NCBI RefSeq assembly: GCF_033115175.1
Contig: NC_084844.1
Coordinates: 34,629,885-34,693,884 of the forward strand
Reading direction: 5' to 3'
Source of the DNA: Lepus europaeus
Lineage: Eukaryota > Chordata > Mammalia > Lagomorpha > Leporidae
DNA length: 64,000 bases
Under the pieces are notes generated by a model, which saw only the letters and a program-made list of their open reading frames with translations, ran no database searches and was not told the origin of the DNA. Positions within the stretch are counted from its first letter, which is position 1, and each line of letters starts with the position of its first letter. Of the stretch, positions 33,687 through 45,609 are shown piece by piece. The position numbers were made by a program, and so were the translations under genes.

Positions 33687-34410
33687 TCTACATTTGTCAT
33701 AGTTGAGCTACTTTGAAATCATCATTGGTTTCTTGTTACAGTATATGCCTTGAAAGTTTGTATTTGAGCAAATCTGGTGGTAAACTTCCTGATTTATTAC
33801 TTACCCTAACATCTATTTTAGGGAGCACACATTTCTAAAGTGATAGCTATTTTAGCTCAACACTCTAATAATATTATTCTATTATTTTTTTACTTTTTTT
33901 TTTTTTTGGACAGACAGAGTGGACAGTAGAGGGAGACAGAGAGAAAGGTCTTCCTTTTTTTTTTTTTGCCGTTGGTTCACCTTCCAATGGCCGCTGCGGC
34001 CGGTGCACCGCACTGATCTGATGGCAGGAGCCAGGTGCTTCTCCTGGTCTCCCATGGGGTGCAGGGCCCAGGAACTTGGGCCATCCTCCACTGCACTCCC
34101 TAGCCACAGCAGAGAGCTGGCCTGGAAGAGGGGCAACCGGGACTAGAACCTGGTGTGCCGGCACCGCAAGGCAGAGGATTAGCCTACTGAGCCGCAGCGC
34201 CGGCCCTATTTTTTTACTTTCATTGTTGCATTGAGAAGTCTGCTGTACTACTGTTCCTCCATTGTCAACAGTGTGTCCTTTTTGGCTTCTTTGATGATCA
34301 AGATCTTTTTGCTTTAGTGTTCTATAGTTTGGTTGCAGTGTTTCTGGATAGGATTTCTTTTTATGTGCCCTACTTGAGACATACTGAACTTCTTAGATGC
34401 ATGTCTGTTA
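33687..34410 (-). repeat. Possible old L1 fragment split by a CSINE
   Basis: Phrases such as CTTTTTGGCTTCTTTGATGATCAAG and GACATACTGAACTTCTTAGATG resemble ancient L1 sequence. The orientation and family are uncertain. Confidence 0.35.
33897..34206 (-). repeat. Young-type CSINE with internal poly-T expansion
   Basis: 14-bp duplication TATTTTTTTACTTT (33883-33896 and 34207-34220). Thirteen T at 33955-33967 where other copies have four. Part of the head is deleted. Confidence 0.92.
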
Positions 34411-34869
34411 TGATTTGAATAACAGTTTAAGGTTGATCCCTAGAATCTTATGTTAATGGATTAAAAATGGTACTTCTGCTTAGCATTAAAGGGGTACCTC
34501 TGACTTGGGATTACTTCAGTGGCCATTGTGGGTTTTAGCCTAGAAAGTCACAAATTTAGCTGCCCACCTCCGGGGTTCAGTATCCCTACAGTGTTGGTGA
34601 TATAGACACTTGTCACAGTAGCCTGGCCCTTCCAAGTATCTATTGCTCCTATTAGTTTCTTGTTGCTTACATTCCCTTCTGTTCCCACCTTGCCTCACAG
34701 CCACCCTAGGACTTTGGCCATGTAGTCTCTGTGTCTGTTATATAGCTTCTTTGTCTTTTGGAAAGATAGAAGGAGACCTTAGATAGACTTTCCTTTGTCA
34801 GACCAGTGATGTCTTAAAATACCCAATCCAAGTCTAGTTTTTATGGAGAGGAAGGATTTCTCCCACTTT
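34411..34869 (+). repeat. Possible old MaLR-type LTR fragment
   Basis: TTATGATTTGAATAACAGTT followed by TGATCCCTAGAATCTTATGT loosely resembles MLT1/MST LTR starts. No internal retroviral sequence is present. Confidence 0.3.
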
Positions 34870-35214
34870 TTTTTTTTTTTTAAGATTTATTTATTTATTT
34901 GAAAGGCAGAGTTACAGAGAAAGAAGGAAAAAATAGAGGTAGAGATCTTACATTCGCTAGTTTACTCCCCAAATGACCACAATAATCAGGGCTGGGCCAG
35001 GCCAAAGCTAGGGGCCTGGAACTCCAGCTGAGTTTCCCATGTGGACTGCAGGAACCCAAGCACTTGGGCCATATTCTGCTGTTTTCCCAGGCACATTAGC
35101 AAGGAACTGGATCAGAAGTGGAGCTCTGGGACTCAAACCAGCACTCATGGTGTGTAGTAGTAGTAGGGTAGTAGTAGGCCACAGCTTAACCTGCTGAGCC
35201 ACAACATTGGCCCC
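34870..35214 (-). repeat. CSINE with GTA-repeat insertion
   Basis: Reverse copy; a GTAGTAG array at about 35154-35176 lies in the head region. Ends ACAACATTGGCCCC. Confidence 0.88.
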
Positions 35215-35520
35215 TTCTCAGACTTTCTAGGGCATGTACCTCTCTTGGTACAATAAATGTTACTGAAAAGTATAATTCACTTTTCAAGTACACTGTTTAT
35301 TATCTTATAAAACTCTGTCATAAAGCCATTTGGGTGCTAAGAATTCTTTGGTAAAAATAATTGCACTGTACCTTACCTGTTTAGTAAGTTCTAATTTTCT
35401 TAAGTGGGAATGAAAGTCACGAGTGAATATTACTGAGAATGTTAGGGACAAATGAAGCTCAAAATATTCTTTAAAAAGGGCAGTGAATGACAGTTCCAAC
35501 AGTGGAAAAAGTTCTGCAGT

Positions 35521-35836
35521 GGGGCCAGTGCTGTGGCGTAGTGGGTAAAGCCACCATCTGCAGCGCTAGCATCCCGTATGGGTGCCGGTTTGAGTATCAG
35601 CTGCTCTACTTCTGATCCAGCTCTCTGCTAAGGCCCGGGAAACCAGTGGAAGATGGCCCACCCTGCACCCACATGGGAGACCCGGAAGAAGCCCCTGGCT
35701 GTTTCTTCAAATTGGCCCTGCTCCTGTTGGGGCCGTTTGGGGAGTGACCAGTGAATGAAAGACCTCTCTCTCTCTCTGCCTTTGCCTCTCTGTAACTCTG
35801 CCTTTCAAATAAATAAATCTTAAAAAAAAAAAAAAG
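35521..35836 (+). repeat. CSINE
   Basis: GGGGCCAGTGCTGTGGCGTA head, CTTTCAAATAAATAAATCTT tail and a run of A. Confidence 0.92.
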
Positions 35837-37258
35837 TGAGAAGTGGAAAAAACCTCTAAAACCTCAGTCTATCAATTCCTTTTTTAATTGGAATTTTTAA
35901 TTTAAAATTTGATCTAATTAAAATTAGGTCTGGAGTAGCTACCTTTTTCAGTTATTAGAAGCCTGTGTTGAGTTGAATGTATTTTATACTTCAATAAATT
36001 AGGGTAAGGAGTATTTCAGGTAAGAAATATATACCCTCAGCCTGCTAACCCATTATTGGGAGATTTTTTAATACTTTTATATTGTATCCTAATTTGAGGT
36101 TTTAGTTTAGTCTAATTCCTAAAACTTTAGAAAGTTTAGAAAGATTCAAATTATCATGAATCTTCACAGAACACAATTTTTTAACTGCCACAACCACTTG
36201 ATAGATATTATCTGGTTGTGAAATCAGATGATCTGATAATCAGTCTGTTTTTGTGCATTGCATTGTATTTGAATTACCTTTGACTTTATACCTCTGCACA
36301 AGTGGAAAACTATACCAAAGCTTCATTGGCCAAGATGTTTAATTTACTTCAATTATTTATCCAATTTCCAAGAGTAAATTGTAGTTCCCTAATTTTAATA
36401 GTTTAAGAAAGATCTACAAGTGTTTTAGAGTTGTCTAACTGAATACAACTAAATAATCAAGTTAAGAATGGACACTTCTGAAAGCAAGGAAGCTTACTGG
36501 AAAGTATAATAATCAAACTTGGCTGTCTTTGTATGCCTTGTATGAAAAACACGTATTGAGAATTTGTCTTAATATTTTTATGAAAAAGTAGTATTTATTT
36601 GAATAGATGATTTTCTTAAAAGGAAATACATTTATTTTGAAATAATGTTGCCCCCCAAATGAGAATCAGTGGTTTTATTGCTATTTCTTTACTTTTTCAT
36701 TTGGTGAACTTTTCCAATAACTCATATTATTATTCAGGGAATTACTTTATCATGTCATCTTTGAATGTTTTTGTTTCTCTGTGGAATACTCTCAGTAATT
36801 TAGTTTCACATTGTTTTTGCATTATAAGTGTGGGTAATGTTTAAAATGAATGGAGTATTATTGTCTTAGCATTGCATGTACAGCCCACAAAGGACTTTTG
36901 TCAGCTGATTTTAGCAGTGTTTTCTAAGCTATTTTACCAGAGACCAAAAAAACCAAACCAAAAGCTGTGCATATTTTAATATCATTATTTTATTTTGTAC
37001 ACTTCAGCTGCATTTAAAATCTGATAGTTATAGCTTTTTAAAATAATTCTTGTACCTAGATATGTGTTCACAACAAAAATTACTATTTGATGTTTAAGTT
37101 CTGCTTCCGTCCTGTTTCCATCTTGTGTCATCCACAGACCTTTAACGTTTATTTAACAGTCTCATTCTTGCAAACAAAACTAACCGCATACATTCTCAGA
37201 GTAGGCTCCATTCAGTGTCAAGAATATTAGATTCCTATTGGAAGACATTTCAACCTTT
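35837..37258 (+). other. VMP1 intron 1 sequence, nothing recognised
   Basis: 1.4 kb of AT-rich, SINE-free sequence with no coding-like frame. Confidence 0.5.
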
Positions 37259-37543
37259 TGTTTTTAATTTATTTATTTGAGAGTCACAGGCAGAGAGTGC
37301 CTATTTCCTAGTTCACTCCTCACAATTTTGTGGGGTGATCCAGGCCAGAGCTAGTAGCAAGGAATTCAATCCAGATCTCCCATTTGGATAAAAGGGACCT
37401 AGCTACTGAATCATAACCTGCTGCTTCTTTGGGTGCATGTTAGCTGGAAACTGGAATCCATGTTAGCAGGAAGTTAGAGATTCTGATATAGGATGTGAAT
37501 TTCCCAGCTAGCATCTTAACTGACAGGCCAAATACCTGCCTCT
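37259..37543 (-). repeat. Old CSINE
   Basis: Diverged reverse copy: TTTATTTATTTGAGAGTCAC start, AATACCTGCCTC end. Confidence 0.7.
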
Positions 37544-37694
37544 ATAGTCCAGTCTTTTAAACAGGGTAAGGAATACTTTTGATGTACTCTGACATCCAGG
37601 AATCTGATTTACATAGTTTACCACATATTTCTAAAATTAGGGATACTCAATTGAATTGTGAAAAGTGGCTCTTCTTAGAAATGTTTCTTTCATG

Positions 37695-38008
37695 AGATAG
37701 GCGTTTGGTGCAGCAGTTATGCTGCCCAGGACACCCGCTTCCCATATCAGAATGCATGAGTGTTTCAGTCCTGGGTCCACTTTCAGTTCTAGCTTCCTAC
37801 TAGTGTACATCCGGGGAAGCAGCAGATGATGACTCAAAGTACTTGGGTTTCTGCTACTCATGGAGGAGACTTGATTGAGTTCCCGTCTTCTGACTTTGGC
37901 GTGGTTTCAGCCCTGGCAGTTGCAAACATTTGGGAACAGCACACGAAAGATCTCTCTCTCTCTCTCTCTCTCTCTTTCAAATAAAATGAAAATAATTAAA
38001 TAAAAATT
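37695..38008 (+). repeat. Old CSINE with CT microsatellite
   Basis: Diverged head (AGGCGTTTGGTGCAGCAGTT) and a long CT run at about 37950-37976. Confidence 0.75.
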
Positions 38009-38252
38009 TTAAGAAGTTATTATTTCATCTTACCCTAGCTATATGTAAGAGCCCTTTTACCCCACAGTAATTTCTAATATTGTCCTTTTGGTATATTTCA
38101 AAATGTTTAGGTTGATGAAAAATAATCCATCTCTCTTACCTAATATAACAAGCTAAGATTGCTTTGATTATGTGAATGCTTATGCTACATAGGTTGTGGA
38201 AACCAGTTGTGTAGATTCTTAGCACTCAAGAATATTATTAAATCTGATTTTT

Positions 38253-38568
38253 CAAATATGGATTTATTTGTATATTTGAAAGGCTGAGGTAGAGAGAGGC
38301 AGAGGCAGAGAGATCTTCCATCCACTGGTTCACTCCCCAAAAGGCCACAATGGCCAGAATTGGGCCATTCTGAAGCCAGGAGCCAGGAGCTTCCGTGTCT
38401 CCCACGCAGGTGCAGGACCCCAAGGACTTAGGCCATCTTCTACTGCTTTCCCAGGCCACAGCAGAGAGCTGCATCGGAAGTGGAGCAGCCCGATCTCAAA
38501 CCGGTGCCCATATGGAATCCCGGCACTGCAGATGGCAACTTTACCCACTGCACCACAGCGCCAACCCC
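38253..38568 (-). repeat. CSINE
   Basis: 13-bp duplication AAATCTGATTTTT at 38240-38252 and 38569-38581. Confidence 0.93.
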
Positions 38569-38581
38569 AAATCTGATTTTT

Positions 38582-38707
38582 TTTAAAAAACATGTCTTTA
38601 TTTGAAAGAGTAACAGAGAGAATGGGAGAGACAGAAATATCAAACAAGGCATTCCATTATGAGACATCTCAAGCAGTGACATAATGCTGATGCACAATGC
38701 CTATCCC
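38582..38707 (-). repeat. CSINE fragment
   Basis: Tail and start of the body (TCTTTATTTGAAAGAGTAAC) joined to a remnant of the head (ATGCCTATCCC); the middle is deleted. Confidence 0.5.
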
Positions 38708-38880
38708 TTTATTTTAGAAAATTATGACATGCATGAACAGGGCTTGGAGAAACTAAGTGTATGCCATGTGCCAGTCATTGTACAGGTGTCTTACTTGTGA
38801 TTTCTCCTGAAGCAGAGAAGCTGGATTACTGATGCTCCCCCAGAAGAAAACAAAACATTTAAGAATGACATGGAAATAGG

Positions 38881-39208
38881 GGGGCTGGCACTGTAGCATA
38901 GCGGGTAAAGCCACTGCCTGCAGTGCCGGCATCCCATATGGGCGCCGGTTCTAGTCCCAGCTGCTCCACTTCCGATGCAGCTCTCTGCTGTGGCCTAGGA
39001 AAGCAGTAGAAGATGGCCCAAGTCCTTGGGTCCTGCACCTGCGTGGGAGACCCGGAAGAAGCTCCTGGCTTCAGATCTGTACAGCTCCGCCCATTGTGGC
39101 CAAATTGGGAGTGAACCAACGGATTGAAGACCTCTCTCTTTCTCTGCCTCTCCTTCTCTCTCTGTGTAACTCTGACTTTCAAGTAAATAAATAAATCTTT
39201 TTTTAAAA
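38881..39208 (+). repeat. CSINE, recent insertion
   Basis: Perfect 17-bp duplication AATGACATGGAAATAGG at 38864-38880 and 39209-39225. Confidence 0.95.
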
Positions 39209-39225
39209 AATGACATGGAAATAGG

Positions 39226-40019
39226 GATGGGGATATTTTCCAAAATACTATACAAATACATTGTAAAGCAGCGTTGAGGACGTCCATCCCACAGCCCATG
39301 TAAGGCCAGCAAAACCATTTGGTCTGACTCTACCAAGACAACCACAGGTGGGACTTGAAATAAATCTATAGCAGGCTAATTTTTAAGTTGATAGTTTTGT
39401 GTAGCCTGCAAATAATATTATAAATATCCAATGGCCCTTGGCAGAAAACATTTCCTCTCCCTTGCATAACTAGTAAGTAGTATGGTTAATATTTTGTTGT
39501 TGTTGTGTTTGTTTTGTTTTAGCTACCAAAAAACTGAACTGCTTTGAGCTAGGAAAGAGAACAGAATTAGAAAAGAATATATGGGTTCAGTCCTAGGATG
39601 TGGAGTAGAGGTGGCATACATAGTCCAAATATAGGTTGTCCTAACCTCATATCAATCACAATGTGTTGGCAGCTTTCAGGCACCACATTTTCTTGTTTCA
39701 CTATGAAGTGGCTCATTTTAAAGATTATGAAGATAATGGGTAATATTAACAGAGTAGGTTGCTGCTAGCCTAAATAGTCACTGTTGCTGTTTGAAGACAC
39801 ATAGTAATGTACATCGGTATTTCCTGAGTAAATATAGGCTGGCTCTGTGAATAAGTATTGTCAGGGTACCTGGAACTTAATAGAGATGTCACATTTCAAG
39901 ATCTGGTCCTCCACTTTGTAGTTTAGAAATTTGAATGAACATGCAACTGAATATATGGACTCTAGGAGATGGAATTATTTTAACCAAATTCAGAAACCAC
40001 AATACTAGTTTGCTAATAC
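39226..40019 (+). other. VMP1 intron 1 sequence, nothing recognised
   Basis: No CSINE and no named repeat. One GTT-rich patch at about 39494-39520. Confidence 0.5.
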
Positions 40020-40340
40020 AGAATAAGCATGTTCCAAAATCCAAAACTTTTTAAGTGATGACGTGATAGCATGGTAGAAAATACTACACCTGACCTTGTC
40101 ATGAGTCACAGTGAAAATATAGGCACACTAAAATTATTTGTAAAGTCGCCTTCAGCCTACATGTATAAGGTATACATGAAATATAAATGATAAACGAATT
40201 TAATGTTTAAAATTGAGTCCCGTCTCCAAGAGTTCTCATTATGTATATGTAAATATTCCAAAATCGGGAGAAGTCTGGAATTCAAAGCATTTCTAAATAT
40301 CCCTTATTTAAAATAAGCATTTGAGATAGGCTTTACTCAA
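40020..40340. repeat. Ancient repeat copy related to 31800-32045
   Basis: CCAAAATCCAAAACTTTTTA, CATGTATAAGGTATACATGA and ATATTCCAAAATCGGGAG match a diverged family with two copies here; the name is uncertain. Confidence 0.45.
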
Positions 40341-40424
40341 CCTGTGTTGCATAAGAAAATATTACTGTCCTATAACCTGGATACTCTTATTTATTTATAT
40401 TAGTCATTATTATGTTAGTCTGTT

Positions 40425-40785
40425 AGGGCTGACATAATAGTATACCACATAGCTTAAAAAACAGAAATGTATTCTCTTGTAGTTTAAGCAGTTAGAAATC
40501 TAAAGATCGAAGTGCCAGGAGGATGGTTTCTGGAGATACCTCTCTTCCTGTCTTGGAGGTAGCCACTTTCTTGTAGTCCTTACAAGACCTTTCCTCTTCG
40601 TACAGGTAGAAAAGAAGGTTACTAATACCAGTTCTTTTAAGGACAAGTCCTTATAGGGTACCTCCCTGATGACCTGATTTAACCTTTATTACCTTTTTAA
40701 ATTCATTATCTCCAAATACAATCATGTTAAAAGTTAGGGCTTCACCATAGGAATTTTAGGAAGACACATTTCAGTTCATTACAAG
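40425..40785 (+). repeat. Ancient interspersed repeat, family not named
   Basis: TAGTCTGTTAGGGCTGACAT, CAGAAATGTATTCTCTTGTA and AGGAAGACACATTTCAGTTC are diverged forms of a frequent mammalian repeat. Its 3' end forms the start of the inverted-repeat arm at 40748. Confidence 0.45.
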
Positions 40786-40877
40786 TATATTTTCTCCTTA
40801 TAAACTAATGTTTTGAGAAACCAAATTAAGTCAATATTTTAGTTGGAAGCAAGGAATGACAAGACGATCAGTGGCTT
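40748..40877 (+). repeat. Left arm of a 131-bp inverted duplication
   Basis: The reverse complement matches 41767-41897 with two substitutions and one 1-base indel over 131 columns. The sequence continues smoothly from the ancient repeat on its left, so this arm appears to be the original. Confidence 0.95.
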
Positions 40878-41284
40878 TGATAATCACCATGCTGTGTGCT
40901 TCACTGGACACGAGATGTATAGGTCAGGTAACTTCTGCAACACTGTGCTGGAAATATCATTTTTGTCTTGTCATACCTCTTTTATCATAAGACCAGTCTT
41001 TTTACATAATTTTGCCTTTTATTCAGGCACTATAGTAAGTTTATGGTTATGAGCTCAGTCTGATAGTGCTCCCCACTTCAACACAGAAAACTTAAATCAA
41101 CCCATATTCCCATCTTGATGTGATTTGAGTTGAGCCTTCAGCTCTTAAGTCACATTTATGATCCAGCTTTTAGATTACCTTACTTCTGTAGATTGAGGTT
41201 GTTTCTTTAAAAATTCTCAGAAAAACAACCTTAAATTCATGTTTGAGGGTGAAGGTATCCTGTCAACAGCTCCAGTACTTTCTA

Positions 41285-41430
41285 CTCTTAATAAGCTCCA
41301 TTTGGGTACTGCCTCTAGGCTTGCCACTTATTTTGTGACATTACACAATCACTTTACCTCTGTCACATTTCTTTATCTGTGAACTATAGGGGTAAAGGTA
41401 GGCTTGCATATTCCAGAAGTTCCCTTCTAT
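41285..41430 (+). repeat. Probable MIR
   Basis: TGCCACTTATTTTGTGACAT and CTTTACCTCTGTCACATTTC then TTTATCTGTGAACTATAGGG follow the sense MIR core. Confidence 0.55.
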
Positions 41431-41479
41431 AATTCTGATTTTTGCAGAATATTCATAAGCCATTGTCACATAGAACATC

Positions 41480-42260
41480 ATTATGTTTTTGAAAGACAGA
41501 ATTGTCAGTGTGTGTAGAGGGCTTTTAAATTTAAGGCTGAGTGATTAGATGATATTGTTAAGGAGAGAGTGTAAAGAGAATACAAAAAGGAATCTAGGAC
41601 CCAGATTTGAAGAACTCCAGGGAGCAGAGGAGGAGCTGTCAGTAGAGGAGCCAGAGAAATAGGTAGAAAAACAGGATAGAGTATTTCAAGAAAGGGAGTA
41701 GATACTTGCATTCTACTGAAGGTAAGGTTCAGTAAGATGATTTGGCAACATCAAGATCATTTTAGGAAGCCATTGATCGTCTTGTCATTCCTTGCTCCCA
41801 ACTAAAATATTGACTTAATTTGGTTTCTCACAAACATTAGTTTATAAGGAGAAAATATACTTGTAATGAACTGAAATGTGTCTTCCTAAAATTCCTAAAG
41901 CAATTTCTTTTGATTTGTCGGGACAGAAATCACGTTGCAGTAGACTGAGCAGAGTTTGGTGATGAGGAAGTGGGGACTGTATATAGGCAACTTTTTTTGA
42001 GAATTCTGTCTGTGAGAAAGACTGAGAAATGGGAAATACTGGGTAGTGCTTATTTGCTATGAGGATAAAGGAGAAAAGATTGATGTCACACAGAGAATGA
42101 AAGGAGTGAAGTCCCTGAGAAGGTGAGAGAGGATGATAGAATGTATTTTGACAGATTTGCCCTTGGTAGGTAGAGGACACGACCAGCCCTGGTTGTAAAG
42201 GAAGAATGCTAACATGGATGAAGGTGTAATATTTTAGTAGATGTAATAGTCAAAAGATTG
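41480..42260 (+). repeat. Ancient interspersed repeat interrupted by the inverted arm
   Basis: GAGAGAGTGTAAAGAGAATA, GAGGAGCCAGAGAAATAGGT and TGAGAAAGACTGAGAAATGG fit the same family as 29560-30170. Continuity is broken only by 41767-41897. Confidence 0.5.
41767..41897 (-). repeat. Right arm of the 131-bp inverted duplication
   Basis: Near-identical reverse complement of 40748-40877, separated by 889 bp. It lies inside the ancient repeat 41480-42260, so it looks inserted. AAGC occurs at both junctions. Confidence 0.95.
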
Positions 42261-42300
42261 GGGAATACTTCCTCTACATTTGTGATTAAAAGGTAAAGGA

Positions 42301-42917
42301 GAGGCCGGCGATGTGGTATAGCAGATAAAGCTGCCGCTTGCAGTGCCAGCATCCCACATGGGCACTGGTTTGAGTCCCAGATGCTCCACTCCGATCTAGC
42401 TCTCTGCTATGGCCTGGGAAAGCAGTGAAAGATGCTACAAGTCCTTGGGCCCCTGGATTCGTGTGGGAGATCAGGAAGTAGCTCCTGGCTCCTGCCTTTG
42501 GATCAGCGCAGCTCCAGCCATTGTGGCCATCTGGGGAGTGAACCAGTAGATGGAAGTCCTCTCTTTCTCTCTCTGCCTCTGCCTCTCTGTAACTCTGCAT
42601 TTCAAATAAATAAAATAATTTTTTTTTGACAGGCAGAGTAGACGGAGAGAAAGGTCTTCCTTTTCCGTTGGTTCACCCCACAATGGCCGCTGCAGCTGGT
42701 GCGCTGCGGCTGGTGCACAGCACTGATCCAGAGCCAGGAGCCAGGTGCTTCTCCTGGTCTCCCATGCGGGTGCAGGGCCCAAGGACTTGGGCCACAGCAG
42801 AGAGCTGGACTGGAAGAGGAGCAACCGGGACAGAATCCGGTGTGCCAGCGTCGCAGGCAGAGGATTAGCCTACTGAGCCACGGCGCCGGCCTAAAATAAA
42901 TCTTTAAAAAAAATTTA
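42301..42917 (+). repeat. CSINE, tail split by a younger insertion
   Basis: 13-bp duplication AAAAGGTAAAGGA (42288-42300 and 42918-42930) encloses both this copy and the element at 42619. Confidence 0.93.
42619..42891 (-). repeat. Young-type CSINE nested in 42301-42917
   Basis: Duplication TAAAATAA at 42611-42618 and 42892-42899. It is short because the segment after GACTTGGGCCA is deleted. Confidence 0.92.
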
Positions 42918-43202
42918 AAAAGGTAAAGGAATGTCAATCTCTGAGATTAAGAATGGAAAATGTAAGATAGGAAGTTTGAAGAGAGAACAGAAATAAAATA
43001 GTTGTGTGAGAGAAAAGTTGATTAATAGAAAGTAGCAACGGTTTGAGGTTTGAAATTTGGTATTTCAAATAATATTGGGCATATAATGGGCATCTGATAA
43101 GTATTTGTTGAGTGAATAAGTGAATTGAAAGTGGCTGTGCAGTTGTATGATTTATCTCCAGCAATATTCACCTGCTTAGGCTGATGATAATACTAATGGT
43201 TA

Positions 43203-43519
43203 GGGGTTAGCATGGTACAGCAAGTTGAGCCTCTGCTTGTGACACTGACATCACATACTAGAGTGTCATCTGCTCCACAGCTGATTTTCAGCTCCCTGCT
43301 ATTGTACCTGGAAAAGCAGCAGAAAATGGCCCAAGTGTTTGGGCCCCAGCCACCCATCTGGGAGACCAGGATGGAGTTCCTGGCTCCTAGCTTCAGCCTG
43401 GCCCTTCCCTGACTGTTGCTGGCTTTTGGGGAGCAGACCAGTAGATGGAAGATCCCTCTCTGTCTCTCCTTTTTTCTGTCACTCTGCCTTTCAAATAAAA
43501 TTATCTTTTTAAAAAAACA
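43203..43519 (+). repeat. CSINE, diverged
   Basis: GGGTTAGCATGGTACAGCAA head and CTTTCAAATAAAATTATC tail. Confidence 0.8.
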
Positions 43520-44455
43520 AAAACAAAATTCCAGACAATTATTTTATGTTTTCTAGAAAGAATTTTTGAGCAGGAAATGTCAGTAAGGTTTTGTTTTATA
43601 GCACGTTGTGTAAGAACATGTTATTTGCCCAAAGAAAAATTGCTGTTGCAATATCTTAAAAACAAAATCTTCAAATAATTGTGCAATCTCATAAGTATGG
43701 CCTCAAGTGGACCAGAGTTGTTTTGGATAAAATTTTTGTATCTTGAAGATGACATTATGGAAAAAAATAAATAGAGGGAAATGAGTTCAATTATCAGAGT
43801 ATTTTTCAGAGGGAAACATTCTGGAATTTTCATCTTTTACCACAAAATAATTTAATTTTACTTATTGTGCTCTAGGTGAATGACTGGCTGTTTATCTCTA
43901 AACGAAATTGCCTGTAACATTTGGCTGAGTATGAACCCACTCAGTTTTAATTATTTACCGAACTAAGTAGAGCTTCAAGTTAAGTGACTGGAAGATGGAA
44001 AATCTTTAATTCCTTTATATAATTCCAGTTCAAACAATTTCAGTTGATTTTATTAGTAAAATCCAGATTTGTGGAATAGATTGACATTTTGTAAACATAT
44101 TATCTTGCTCTAGTCTTACATATTTTTGCAAAATAACTTCATCCTTTTTTTGTGATTGCTTGAGCTGCATTGTTTTAGGATAACATCTTCACAGAAGTAT
44201 AACTTAAGTTTGCAGAACCAAACTTTAAGCTTCTATGAAATCTTTTGAATGTCTTCCCCTGTCAGCTCCCAGAGTACTTTATTCCTCTTCCTGATCTTTA
44301 TCGTTATACTATCATATATTGAGTTCATATGAAATGTGAGGCAATATATTAGAATGTTACATACACTACAAATAAGGTAATGTTTAATCCTCAGTGTAAC
44401 TTTACCAGGTATGTCATGTCATTCCTATTTTATAAATTAAAGAAACTGATGTTTA
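43520..44455 (+). other. VMP1 intron 1 sequence, nothing recognised
   Basis: AT-rich, no named repeat, no coding-like frame. Confidence 0.5.
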
Positions 44456-45148
44456 AGGACTGGTGCTGTGGCACAGTGGGTTAAGTCTGCCTGTGATACC
44501 AGCAGCCAGCATCCCATGGCGCCAGTTTGAGTCCTGGCTACTCTACTTCCAATCCAGCTCTCTAATATGCCTGGAAAAGTAGGGGAGGATGGCCTAGTTG
44601 CTTGGGCCCCTGCACCGACAGAGCCCAAAAAAGCTCCTGGCTCCTGGCTTCAACCTGGCCCAGTCCCGGCTGAGTTAGCCATTTGGGGAGTGAACCAGCA
44701 GATTAAAGATCTCTCTGTCTTGGCCCGCGCCGTGGCTCACTAGGCTAACCCTCTGCCTTGCGGCGCCGGCACACCGGGTTCTAGTCCCGGTCGGGGCACC
44801 GATCCTATCCCGGTTGCCCCTCTTCCAGGCCAGCTCTCTGCTGTGGCCCAGGAGTGCAGTGGAGGATGGCCCAAGTCCTTGGCCCTGCACCCCATGGGAG
44901 ACCAGGAGAAGCACCTGGCTCCTGCCATCGGATCAGCGCGGTGCGCCGGCCGCAGCGGCCATTGGAGGGTGAACCAACGGCAAAAAAAAAAAAAAAGGAA
45001 GACCTTTCTCTCTGTCTCTCTCTCACTGTCCACTCTGCCTGTCAAAAATAATAATAAAAAAAAGATCTCTCTGTCTCTATCTCTGCCTCTCTCTCCTCTA
45101 CCTGTAACTGCCTTCAAATAAATAAATAAATCTTTAAAAAAAAAAACA
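44456..45148 (+). repeat. CSINE, host of a same-strand insertion
   Basis: Duplication AAACTGATGTTTA (44443-44455) and AAACTGATATTTA (45149-45161), one mismatch. Interrupted at 44721-45060. Confidence 0.92.
44721..45060 (+). repeat. Young-type CSINE nested in 44456-45148
   Basis: Perfect 16-bp duplication AAAGATCTCTCTGTCT (44705-44720 and 45061-45076). Internal run of 15 A at 44982-44996, at the same site as the 33955 expansion. Confidence 0.95.
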
Positions 45149-45339
45149 AAACTGATATTTAGAGAGCTCTGCAAATCTGTCCAAGAGCATAGAGGAATTA
45201 CCTGTGAAGCTCGATTTTAACCTGGTTCTTTTAGACTGTAAAATCTGTGTTTTCTTGCCATTAAATTAAACATTATATTTCCATCTAATTTGATGATAAT
45301 ACCTGTTTCATTCTATTCCAACTGGTCTCTTGTGCTTAT

Positions 45340-45455
45340 TTGGCTTTCCTATGGTTCTTTTGGGGACAAGGAACCTTATCTTATTCATATTTATGTCCTC
45401 AGTATCCATTGGGGACCGCAGCACTATTTGAATGGATATTGAATGAACAACATTG
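45340..45455 (+). repeat. Probable L2 3' end
   Basis: GGGGACAAGGAACCTTATCT, TATGTCCTCAGTATCCATTG and GGATATTGAATGAACA follow the L2 tail pattern. Confidence 0.5.
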
Positions 45456-45609
45456 GCATCACTGGTTCAGTAGCAGTGAAGCAAACGATGTGAAGTTGTT
45501 TTTCTGGTTCAGTCAGACAGTTTCTAGGTTTACTGCCTCATATAGTACCTCTTCCCTTTTGATGTATTGCCTTTAAAGTTACATACATCCATGCATATAC
45601 ATAAACATG

